A stretch of 64,000 bases of DNA from Hevea brasiliensis (taxonomy: Eukaryota > Streptophyta > Magnoliopsida > Malpighiales > Euphorbiaceae), in assembly GCF_030052815.1 (NCBI RefSeq), contig NC_079503.1, positions 49,890,735-49,954,734 of the forward strand. Direction: 5' to 3'. The position numbers were made by a program, and so were the translations under genes. The notes beneath the pieces were generated by a model. It did no database searches. It had not been told where the DNA came from and saw nothing but the letters and a program-made list of their open reading frames with translations. The number at the start of each line of letters is the position of its first letter. The stretch's first letter is position 1. Below, one piece after another: positions 37,022 to 47,765 of this stretch.

Positions 37022-40000
37022 ACCTCTCTGTAAGGCATACCATGATCCCGTAGAATACCTAATGAACTACCGCACTTCACCTACTGATAACTCATTAAGT
37101 ACCCTACAAGAGATTTTAAAACAATTTTCGTAATTTTAATAAGTGGTGAGCATTTTCTAATAGGTATTAAAACATTTAATTAAAGTTGAAAACCAGTTAA
37201 AATTTTTGGCCCATTTTATTTCTTCGCAAATTTTATAAAAATTTCGGCAGAGTGTCGTCTGTATTTTGAGAAAACAGTTCTTCAATACCTGAAAAAAAAA
37301 CACTTCCAATAATTTTTCTCGACAACTTCTTCAAATTCACAATCAATCTCAACCAATTTCTCAAGTTTCAAAATTTAACAATCATCATTTCTCAATTTCC
37401 AAAAATTCAGTAATCATTAAAATACTAGCAATCAATTTCATTCAAATTAAATAAAATAGTTTCATTCATATTTTTTAAAGACAAAACAATTTATATACAT
37501 CATTACAAAATTTACATTAAGAGAAATTCAAACTAAAATTTATTACAAACTTTATACAAACTTTGTACAAGCTGCTCAAGACCAATTTTATATGTCCATA
37601 CAATTACGTGCATTACATACATCAAAATAAATATTTACAGTCAGGGTATAAATTATACCCGATATAACTTCAAGGTAAGTCGCTCCACAATCCTCAGCAG
37701 CTCACTCTGCTGCTCCTCTAGTCTCTAAATCTGGGACAGCAATAACAGTCATCGCTGAGTACTAGGACTCAGTAGTGCACAACATACTAAAATAATCTTT
37801 ATGCAGAATTTAAATCACATTTATTCAATAATTGGAATTAACATGAGAATTAAATACAAAATATGAATTATGAGATTTTAATCTAAACAAATTTTATTTC
37901 GAAGTATCAAAACACATTTCATAAAACCCACAGTTATATCATGCTATTCAAAACAAATATAATCTCAATAGCTAGAGGCTAAGAAGAAGTCACTTCACAA
38001 GGCTAGCTAGCTCAAATATATGGATATTCATTCAATTTCTTCTTCTACTGGTACACACCTCAACACTTCAGCCCGAGAAGGAATCAAAATTCGAAACTGA
38101 TTACCCCCACTAGTCATGCTAGTGAGGTGTTCAAATATATGGTCATGACACTGTGGTTTCAAAACTTATCTTAACAATTTACTAACATTGCCATTTTAAA
38201 TATACACAAATAAATTTCAACAATTTAAATCAAAAGCATCATAATAATGTCACAATTCAATATTTCAAATTCTTCAAAACAATATGCAGAAGATAATTTA
38301 CAAAAATTATACGTTGCGCACAAACCTTAAGTGAGTCGCCTCTTGGCCTTGACTCGATTCCTTGGGTTCTTTCCCGATGTTCTTTTCCATTGAAACACAC
38401 AGTTTCACAGTGTTTCAGTACCATAACTTAGCATAAATCCAAAAATAAATTTAAATTCACTTTTACCTAGCTCTAATGTGCTAAACTTGATGTTCTTTAA
38501 ATTTTGTGTTTCGGGGTTACTATTCACTATACTATTCACTATACTATTCAAGTCAATTTGTTGACTTTCTAAGGCTTAATAGGTATGGGAATTCCAACTT
38601 CACCCACATATCACATTTTGGTCACTAAATTTGTTGGTTTTGGTTGTTTATTCAAATTCTAAGTCTTTTAGGCAAATTTACAAATTTTCAGTTTTGGTGT
38701 CTTAAGTTGCACTGTTCTATTGGTTATTTTTCTGTTAAAATTTGGTAAAACTTCATTCATAGAAAATGTTCCCTATTGTCTTAAGTTTATTCTCCTTTTT
38801 GAATCACTCCAATTGGAGTTTTGTAGCTCAAGTTATAGCCATTTGAATCATAACTGCCAGATTGGACTGAACCCGGATTTCTGGGCAAATGTTGGTTCTG
38901 GCAGTTTTAGGTCACCAAATTTGAGTGGCCAAATGACTAGGTTAATGGCACAATTTGGGTTTGTGTTCTCATGAAAGTTTTAGGTCTATATCTCATCTGT
39001 CTACTGGTAAAATTTCAGGTCATTTAGACCTGCCTAGCTCAAGTTATGGCCAAATGAACAAACACTGTTTATTTGGTCAGTTTGTACAGGGCAGACTGAG
39101 AATTTCCGGATTTGGTCAATTTGTTCACTAGGTTCTGGTCACTTTTTGGGCATAATTCCTAAATAAAAATTGTGTCATTTTGTGTCTATTTTCATTCCCA
39201 ATTGGTCTCATACCAATTGGACTTGTAAATTTTCAGTTTTGGTCCCTCAAAGGGACCTTGGTCCTGCTGCTAGCAGCATGACCACATTAAATCCGAATTT
39301 GCTTTTGGTTCAAACACTTCTAACACACTTCATTTGGTCACAAATGACCATTTCTCACCTCAAACTAGGTCAAAGACATCATTTACCAATTTCTCACATT
39401 TTTGTCTCTAAACCCTAAATGTCCAAAACCCTAGTTCACTAATTCTTTGCATTTAGCTAATTCAAAGCCTTTAACATAGTCATTCAACTCCTTAATGTTT
39501 ATATTCCCTTCTAATTCAATCAAACCATGCAATAATAGCCCTACACACATGCTGGCCGAAATTCACTTATAGTCCACACTTTTAATTTGTTTCAATTTTC
39601 TCATAATTTATAAGCTATTTCACTAACTACACATGAATTAAATTTAGGAAATAGAGAGTTAAAACTCTAACCTTTGCTTTGGATTCCCAAAACTTTAATT
39701 TTCTATTTTTCTTCCTCCTTCTTTCTTCTATACTTCTTATCTAGGGTTCTTGAGAAGCTTTCTAGGGTTTAGGGTTAAATTTAGTGAAAGAACATCAAGT
39801 TATTCAAGGTTGAATAACTCTTTAATGGTGGACAATCATGGAGAAGGGAGAGAGAGTGAGTTCGGCTAGTTGGGTGAGGGAGGAAGATGAGGGTTTTCTT
39901 TTTTTTTTTTAATGTTATTTTGTCTTAACTAATAGAGTTTATCTTAGTCAAAATTGGTAGGTAAAAATAATTTTAATTATGACATCATAATTGATGTCAT

Positions 40001-40567
40001 CCATGATGTAATAACCTTTTTCTTTTCTTTCCTCTTTTTTTTTATTTTTTTTATTTTCCATTAGTTCTTAAATTTAATTCTCGATTCTGAAATTTTCTTT
40101 TCTCCAATTTTATTTGACAGTTTGGTTAGGAGTCAGCTCTCGGGGTCAATTGACCAAATTGCCCCTCGTCAGTTCAACCCGGTTTGCAAATAATTCAATA
40201 TTTCTTCCGGCTCCCTGACCTAATTATTTGACTGGCTTAAAAATTCTTTTTCATGATTTTCTCTTTTTCACTATGTTTGTAATGGTCCTAAGGACTGCAG
40301 CATCACATTTTATGGTTCAAAATTTAAGTTTAAATCGACTTCGCAGTCATTCCCGAGAAGGTCGCCCATCACTGTGACTCTCGGCTCGTTTAACTTCTTA
40401 TGTTTTGTTTTTCTTATTTATACTTAACTAATTGACAATTACTAATTATTTGTATTTATGGCTTATCTAGTTGTATTAAGTGTGGTTCTAATCCCCTTAA
40501 TTGTCCAGACCGACTCCGGTCACTGGAATAGTGAAATATACCAGGCTATACAAATAGGGATGTTACA
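37022..40567 (-). mobile_element. Family C LTR lacking its last 10 bp or so
   Basis: On the minus strand it starts TGTAACATCCCTATTTG at 40567 and is most like the C2 LTR (60036). It ends CAGAGAGGTA at 37021; a complete family C end would be ..GAGGGGTAAGGTGTGACA. The missing tail coincides with the switch to Cassandra at a shared AAGGT. The LTR contains the usual motifs, including an expanded GACATCATAATTGATGTCATCCATGATG palindrome region near 39980-40008 (degenerate). ORFs within (38720, 39170) have no domains. Confidence 0.85.
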
Positions 40568-40572
40568 GCTGC

Positions 40573-41402
40573 TCCAACACAAGCAGACAGACCTGCTCCT
40601 GCACCACAAAGGGATAGGAAATCTGGTAAATCTGAGGCAGTGGGACCATCACAGAGGCCTGCATCTGAGCCAACAGAGAGGCCTGAGGGCAAAGCACCTG
40701 CCAGAGCCAATGTCATAAGAGCTCAAGAGGAGCAAGATGCCCTAGATGTCATCAGGGTATGTTTTCCCTCTACAATACATCTCTGCATGCATTGGTGGAT
40801 CCAGGATCCACTCATTCATACATCTGCATCAACCTACCCGTAGAAAGGGGGATACTAGTAGGGGAGAATGACCAAGACATCCTGGTCACTAATCCATTGA
40901 GCCATAGTGTAGTGGTGAACAAAGTGTACAAAGGTTGCACGTTAAGGATTCAGGGGTATGAATTCTTGGCAGACCTGATTGAGTTACCTTTCCATGAGTT
41001 TGACGTGATTTTGGGAATAGACTGGTTGTCACATCATCAGGCAATGATTGATTGTAAATTGAAGAGAATTTCTTTGAAAACTCCTGAGGGTAATGAGATC
41101 ACAGTTGTGGGGGAAAGGACATATTTCTTATCCAATGTCATCTCAGCCACAGTGGCAAGAAAGCTGATGAGAAAAGGCTATGAAGCCTACCTAGCACATG
41201 TGGTATATACTAGGCAGGCTAAGCCAGATTTGTGTGACATACCTATAGTAAGAGACTTCCCTGATGTGTTCCCTGAAGAATTGCCTGGCTTGCCACCAGA
41301 AAAGGAAGTCGAATTTGCTATTGAGATACTGCCGGTACAGCACCAATCTCTATTGCTCCTTATAGGATGGCACCCACAGAATTGAAAGAACTGAAAATCC
41401 AG
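40573..41402 (+). pseudogene. Element A gag tail, protease and start of RT
   Basis: Continuation of A's gag after the composite insertion. Codons PAPAPQRDRK..SQRPASEPTERPEG form a Pro/Gln-rich linker (frame of 40640). A one-base loss at about 40755 shifts to the protease frame. The retropepsin (40759 on) has the catalytic motif LVDPGSTHSYI, then the flap-type region and ILGIDWLSHHQAMIDC, ending in the PDVFPEELPGLPPEKEVEFAIEILP connection to RT. A second one-base loss at about 41333 moves RT to another frame, which runs to the solo LTR at 41403. The catalytic Asp is intact, but the frameshifts separate it from RT. Confidence 0.88.
41398..41402. repeat. Target-site duplication TCCAG (partner 45105-45109)
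   Basis: Exact direct repeats at both ends of the solo LTR, inside A's RT codons (..KIQ|LQELL..). Confidence 0.93.
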
Positions 41403-44400
41403 TGTAACACCCCTATTGGTATAGCCTGGTATATTTCATTGTTCCGGTGACCGGTGTCGGTCCGGACAATTAAGGAGATTAGAGCCACACATAAGACAAC
41501 TTGAGAAGCCATAAACACAAATAATTAGTAATGTTTAATTAGTTAACTATAAATAAGAAAAACAGAACATAAGAGGTTAAACGAGCCGAGAGTCACAATG
41601 ATGAGTGACCTCCTGAACGCATCACAAGTCGTTTTAAACTCAAATTTCGAACCGTAAAGTGACGCCGCGTCCTTAGGACCCTTATGAACACAAAGTGGAA
41701 AAGAGAAAATCACGAAAAGAATCATGTAAGCTACCAAATAATTAGGTCAGGGAGCCGGAAGAAATATTGGATTATTTACAAACCGGGATGAACCGGCGAG
41801 GGGCAATTTGGTCAATTGACCTCGAGAGCTGACTCCTGACCTAACTATCAAATAAAAATGGAGAAAAGAAAATTTCGGAATCGAGAATTAAATTAAAGAA
41901 CTAATAGAAAAAAAAAGAAGAAAGAAGTTAGAAAAGTCAAAGGTGATGACATCATGAATGATGTCATAAAAGATTAATTAAATTATTTTATTAAATTGGG
42001 AATTTTGGTCTTCAAAACGGGATAAAGATAAAGAAAACAAAAGAAAAAAAAATTTAGAAAAAGGTCTTCTTCTCCCTTGGTTGCTGCCCCATCCTTCCCC
42101 CATAAACCCTCCATGAAAATCCTTCATTTAAGCCTACATCTAAGCTTAAATTCCTTCACCCAAACTACATAACTCCCTTAAATACCTCACTAGACCTTGC
42201 AATCTCAACTTAAACACAAGAAAGAAAGAAGAAAAGGAGAGGAAAATTGAAGATTTAGAATCCAAAGCAAAGGTTAGTGTGCTAACTTTCAATTTTTTAC
42301 TTCAAATGCATGTTTAGGTATTTAAGTGAGCTTAGAACTTGATTAAATGAAACAAATATGGGGAAGGACCATTGCTGAAATTTTGGCCTGGTTAAAGGGA
42401 GTATGAATTGCATGAATTAAATGAGTTAAAATGAGTTTAAAAGACTTAATTAGTTGAATGATGATAGTTTGGAATTTTGAATTTGTTAATGGCAACAAAC
42501 TAGTGAAATTAGGGTTGAATGCTAGGGTTTGTGAACCAAAATTTGGAGAAATGCTTAAATGATGACTTTGGTCTATTATGAGATGAAAAATGGTCAATAA
42601 TGAACAAAAGAGATGTGTGGGAATTGTTGGAATGAAAACCAAATTCGTAGGTCAAATGGTCATGTCACGGCAAGATGACCAAACCTACTTTGAAGGACCA
42701 AAACGGGAATTCTACAAGCCCAATTGATATGCCACCAATTGGGGATGAAAATAGACAAAAAAGGGCACAATTTTCATTAAGGAACTATGCCCAAAAACTG
42801 ACCAAAACTTAGTGCAACAATTGACCAAAGTGAAATGAGAGCAGTCACATCGCATTAAATCGACCAAATGAACAAGAATCGCTCATTTGGTCATAATTCG
42901 AGCTAGACAGGTCAAATTGACCTGAAATTTTACCAGAAATTAGATAAGATATAGATCTAAACTTTCATGAAGAACACCACCCCAAATTATGCCATTAACC
43001 CATTCAAATTATTGAGCAAAGTTGAGTTACTGTACCTGCGATTCTGCAGAATTCCATTTGAGCAGTAATGTTTGAAGGGCTATAACTTTCTCTAGGAAAC
43101 TCGGATTTAGGTGATTCTTGAACCAATGGAAACCTAAGACATAGTAGAACATTTCATATGAAGAAAGTTAGACCAAATTATGAACTTAACTTGATCAAAT
43201 TACTGAACAAAGTTGGACCAAAAATCTGCCAGAACCAAAATCTCAGCATGAATAGTACACGTGAACAGTAATTGTATTTTGGCTATAACTTGAGCTAAAA
43301 AACTCCGATTGGGGTGATCCAAAAATTAAAATACACTTAAGACAATAAGGAACATTTTCTATGAAGAAAGTTTTGCCAAATTCCAACAGTAGATTGACCA
43401 ATGGAACAGTGCAATTTCGGAGCACCAAAATCGAAAATTGGCAATTTTGCCAAAATGACTTAAGTTTTGAGAAAATGACCAAAACCAATAAGTTTAATGT
43501 CCAAATGTGGTATGTGGGTGAAGTTGGAGTTCCCATACCTATTAAGCCTTAAAAAGTCAACAATTTGACTTGAATAGTGTAGTGAATAGTAACCCGAAAC
43601 ACAAAAATTTCAAGAACGTCTAAATTAGCACGTTAGAGCTAGGTATAAGTGAAGTTAAATTTATTTTTGGATTTATGTTAAATTATGATACTGAAACACT
43701 ATAAAATTGTGTGTTTCAGTGGAAAAGAATACCGGGACAGAACCCGAGGAGTCGAGTTAAGGCCAAAAGGCGACTCATTTGAGGTTTGTGCAGAACATCA
43801 CTATGCTTTAAAATGTGTTGATAAAGTGAATGGAATATGTATTTTACATTTGCTTTGAATTATTGAGAATTTATTTGTGACATTAGTTATGATGTTTTGA
43901 CTTAAATTGTTGGAAGTTATTGTGTATATTTGAAATAACAATGTTTAACAAATTGTTAAGATAAGTTTTGAAACCACAGTATCATGACCATATATTTGAA
44001 CACCTCACTAACACGATTAGTGGGGGTAATTAGTTTCAAATTTTGATTCCTTCTTTGGAGAAGTGTTGAGGTGTGCCAGTAGAAGAGGATGTGAATGGAT
44101 ATCCATATATTTGAGCTAGCTAGCCTTGTGATGTGATTTCTCTTTAGCCTCTGGCTATTGAGATTCTATTTGTTTCGAATGGCATGATCTAACTATGGGA
44201 TTTATGAAACGTGTTTTGATACTTCGAAATGAACTTGGTTTGCATTAAAACCTCATAATTCATGTTTTGTGTTTAATTTTCATGTTAGGTCAAATTTTTG
44301 GAATAAACGTGATTCATATTTTGCATAAAAATTATTTTAGTATGTTGTGTACCACTGAGTCCTAGTACTCAGCGATAGCTTCTATTGCTATCGCAGATAC

Positions 44401-45104
44401 AGAGACTAGAGGAGCAGCAGACTGAGCTGCTGAGGTGTGAGGAGTCATCAGCTTGAAGTCTTCGGGTATAATTTATACCCTAATCAGAATATTTCTTTTG
44501 ATGTATATATTGCACATAAATGTATGGACATGTAAATGGGTTTTGAGCAGCTTGTACAAAAATTTATATGAAATTTGTAATAAAGTTTAGTTGTATTTCT
44601 TTTGATGTAAAGTTTGTAAAAATGTATATAAATTATTTTGTCTCTAATGAAATATGAGTACAACTATTTTATTTAATTTGAATGAAATGGATTGCTAATA
44701 TCTTGATGATCGTTGGATAGTGGATTTGAAATTTGAAAGTTGATAAATGTGTTGAGAAATTGATTGGGATTGAGTATGAAATTGAAGTAGTGGTTGAGAA
44801 AAATTTTTAGAAGTGCTTTTTACAGGTATTTGAAGAACGGTTTTCTCAAAATACAGAGGAAACTCTGTCAAAATTTTTATAGAATTTGCGAAAAACTAAA
44901 ATGGACCAAAAATATTAACTAGTTTTAATTTTAACTAAATGTTTTAAGTACTTACTAGAAAATGCTCACCACTTGTCAAAAATAAGAAAATTGTTTTAAA
45001 ATCCCTTGTAGGGTACCTAATGAGTTATCGGTAGGTGAAGTTCGGTAGTTCATTATGTATTCTACTGGATCATGTTATGCCTTACAGAGGGGTAAGGTGT
45101 GACA
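41403..45104 (+). mobile_element. Solo LTR, family C
   Basis: 3702 bp, TGTAACACCCCTATTGG to GGTAAGGTGTGACA, flanked by perfect 5-bp repeats TCCAG (41398-41402 and 45105-45109). No primer site or gag follows; A's RT frame resumes at once. This is the product of recombination between two LTRs of an inserted element. ORFs inside are not genes. Head-region palindrome at 41944-41967; basal stem-loop at 44353-44395. Confidence 0.93.
44353..44395. other. Conserved LTR stem-loop pair
   Basis: CTGAGT-CCTAGT-ACTCAG followed by GCGATAGC-n7-GCTATCGC: two adjacent hairpins. Equivalent blocks lie at 52200-52235 (E), 63010-63055 (C2), 50253-50271 (A, ACTAAGCA..TGCTTAG) and, in antisense, 4332-4358 (D). Always about 600-750 bp before the LTR 3' end. 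Confidence 0.7.
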
Positions 45105-45109
45105 TCCAG

Positions 45110-46560
45110 TTACAGGAGTTGCTGGATAAGGGGTTCATATGCCCCAATGTGTCACTATGGGGAGCTCCAGTGCTGTTTGTGAAGAAGAAGGATGGGACTT
45201 TGAGGTTATGCAATGATTACTGGTAGTTGAATAAAGTAACAGTGAAGAACAAATATCCATTGCCTAGAATTGATGATCTGTTTGATCAATTAAAGGGAGC
45301 AGGAGTATTTTCCAAAATTAATCTCATATTAGGATATCATCAGTTGAGGGTGAAGGATGCAGATGTGCCAAAGACTGCATTTACGACCAGGGAAGAACAT
45401 GATGAGCATTTGAGGATTGTTCTACAAACCCTGAGAGAAAAGAAGCTGTATGCTAAGTTGTCCAAGTGTGACTTCTGGTTGAATGAGATTGCATTCCTTA
45501 GACACATAGTGTCAGCTGATGGGATTAGAGTGGATCCCAAGAAGATAGAAGCACTGATGGAATGGAAGCCTCCCAGAAATACAACTGAGGTCAGAAGTTT
45601 CTTGGGGCTAGCTGGATATTACAGAAGATTTGTGAAGGGATTTTCATTAATAGCTGCTCCAATGACCAAGTTGTTACACAAGAATGTCAGATTTGACTGG
45701 AATGACAAGTGTCAGACCAGTTTTGAGAAGTTGAAGGCTATGTTGATTAAGGCACCAGTGTTAACATAGCCAGTGGCGGGAAAGGACTTTGTGGTCTACA
45801 ACGATGCCTCTTACAATAGGTTAGGGTGTGTATTGATGCAAGAGGGGAAGGTGGTAGCCTATGCTTCCAGGCAACTAAGGCCATATGAATAGAATTACCC
45901 TACCTATGATCTAGAACTTACAGCAATTATCTTCGCACTGAAGATATGGAGGCACTACTTGTATGGTGAAAAGTGTTACATTTACACAGACCACAAAAGC
46001 CTAAAATACTTGCTAACCCAGAAGGAGCTCAACCTTAGACAGAGGCAATGGATTGAGTTTTTGAAGGACTATGATTATGTGATTAACCACCATCCTGGGA
46101 AAGCAAATGTAGTTGCTGATGCTTTGAGCATAAAATCCATCACAGCTTTGAGATCATTGAATGCTCGTCTATCCTTGGCTCGAGATGGAGCTGTTTTTGC
46201 TGAGTTGCAAGTGAGGCCAAACCTACTACAGCAGATTTTAGATGGGCAGAAGGCATATGAAAAGTTAATACCTATTATGAGCAAAATCTCAGAAGTGAAA
46301 GCAATTGACTATGAGGTAAAAGCAGATGGGTGTCTGTACTACAAAGGAAGATTATGTGTACCAGATGATGGGGAATTGAAAGCCAGTATTCTGAAAGAGG
46401 CACACACCAGTGTTTATGCTATGCATCTAGGAAGTACAAAAATGTATCATGACCTGAAGCTTCATTATTAGTGGCCTAGTATGAAGAAGGACATAGCTGA
46501 CTATGTGACTAAATGCTTGACATGTCAGCAAGTTAAGGCAGAACATCAAGTTTCATGGGT
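45110..46560 (+). pseudogene. Element A RT, RNase H and integrase zinc domain
   Basis: RT resumes after the solo [16 protein letters not shown]-like..VLFVKKKDG, a stop at 45224, [38 protein letters not shown]. At about 45393 an in-frame deletion joins TTR to EEHDEHLRI; compared with E, 150 nt (50 codons) are missing, including the catalytic FIDD motif. The thumb region [15 protein letters not shown] follows. After a stop at 45767, RNase H shows the catalytic NDAS, LELTAI and TDHKSLKY motifs, with one more stop near 45889. The integrase HHCC domain ([22 protein letters not shown]) holds a TAG at 46469. A one-base frameshift near 46555 ends this frame. RT cannot be active without FIDD. Confidence 0.9.
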
Positions 46561-46571
46561 TTGCTAAAACC

Positions 46572-47742
46572 TATATGCATACCTGAATGGAAATGGGATC
46601 GGGTCACCATGGATTTTGTAAGTGGTCTACCTCTCACCTAGAAGAAGCATGATGCAGTATGGGTGATAGTAGATAGATTGACGAAGTCAGTACACTTTCT
46701 GCCAGTAAGGACTGACTACTCATTGGAGAAGTTAGCAGAATTGTATATCAGTGAGATAGTTAGACTGCATGGAATTCCACTTTCCATTATATCTGATTGA
46801 GATCCAATGTTTACATCGAGATTTTGGAAGAAATTGCATGAATCATTGGGTACACAACTCCAGTTCAGCATAGCTTTCCATCCTCAGACGGATGGGCAAT
46901 CAGAAAGAGTAATCCAGGTAAACAATTGAAACCAATTAAACTAACACAAATATTGAACTTAAATGATAATAATAACATGAAATATATGTCAGGTCCATGA
47001 GGATATGCTGAGGAGTTGTGTCATTGAGTTTGAGGGAAGTTGGGATAGATACCTCCCACTGGCAGAATTTGCATACAACAATAGCTACCAAGCTAGCATC
47101 CAAATGGCCCCGTATGAAGCACTGTATGGGAGGAAATGTAGAACTCTAGTGTGCTAGACTGAATTGGGTGAAGACAAACTGGTAGGGCCAGACTTGGTAA
47201 AACAGACTGAGGAGAAGGTAAAGCTAATCAAAGCCAATCTGAAGGTTGCTTCAGACAGAGAAAAATCTTATGCCAACCTGAAGAGAAAAGAAATAGAATA
47301 TGCAGTTAGCGACAACGTATTCCTCATGGTGTCACCGTGGAAGAAGGTACCGAGGTTTGGAAGAAAAGGTAAGTTGAACCCTAGGTTCATTGGCCCATAT
47401 AAAGTCATTGAACGTATGGGACCAGTAGCCTACAGGCTAGCTTTACCACCAGAGCTGGACAAGATCCATAATGTGTTCTACGTATCTATGCTAAGAAGAT
47501 ACCGCTCAGATCCTTCACATGTCATCTCCATGGAAGAAATTGAAGTACAACCGGATTTGACATATGAAGAAGAACCCATATGGATCCTGGCTCGGGAAGT
47601 AAAAGAGTTGAGGAATAAGCAGATTCCACTAGTAAAAGTGCTTTGGAGGGACCACAACACCGAGAAGGCAACATGGGAAAGTGAAGAGACGATGAGGCAA
47701 CAGTTCCCTCAACTGTTTGCATCAGGTAAATTTCGAGGATGA
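46572..47742 (+). pseudogene. Element A integrase core and chromodomain
   Basis: The frame restarts near PEWKWDRVTMDFVSGLP (first catalytic Asp), VIVDRLTKSVHFLP, SIISD.DP (second Asp; CGA-to-TGA stop between), and [13 protein letters not shown] with the catalytic Glu. The intron-like insert 46918-46992 interrupts just after Gln. The downstream exon continues [28 protein letters not shown], a TAG near 47155, the GPY/F region PRFIGPYKVIERMGP and the chromodomain VKVLWRDHNTEKATWE. It ends TGA at 47742. All three catalytic acids are encoded, but stops at about 46639, 46798 and 47155 make it non-functional. Confidence 0.9.
46918..46992 (+). other. Candidate 75-nt spliceosomal intron in integrase
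   Basis: Begins GTAAAC right after codon Gln of GQSERVIQ and ends TATATGTCAG before the next codon. It is strongly AT-rich, has an ACTAAC branch-point-like motif about 50 nt before the 3' end and an early in-frame TGA. Without it the flanking codons align with E (..VIQ|ILEDMLR) with no gain or loss of residues, phase 0. E has no insert here. Function is inferred from the borders only. Confidence 0.65.
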
Positions 47743-47752
47743 AATTTAAATT

Positions 47753-47765
47753 AGAGGGGAAGAGT
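47753..47765 (+). other. Element A polypurine tract
   Basis: AGAGGGGAAGAGT directly before the 3' LTR start. Confidence 0.9.

Larger units (their letters stand above)
30687..40567 (-). mobile_element. Composite insertion: family C LTR fused to a Cassandra TRIM, containing element B
   Basis: Both outer termini are LTR-like (TGTAAC.. at left, ..GTTACA at right) and are flanked by the 5-bp GCTGC repeat, but they belong to different families. Read on the minus strand it begins with a family C LTR (40567 to 37022), changes within a short AAGGT match into the Cassandra 5' LTR, and continues through the TRIM primer site to its 3' LTR end at 30687. Element B (30821-36509) is nested in the TRIM's 3' LTR. 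Without B the unit is about 4.2 kb. Confidence 0.75.
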
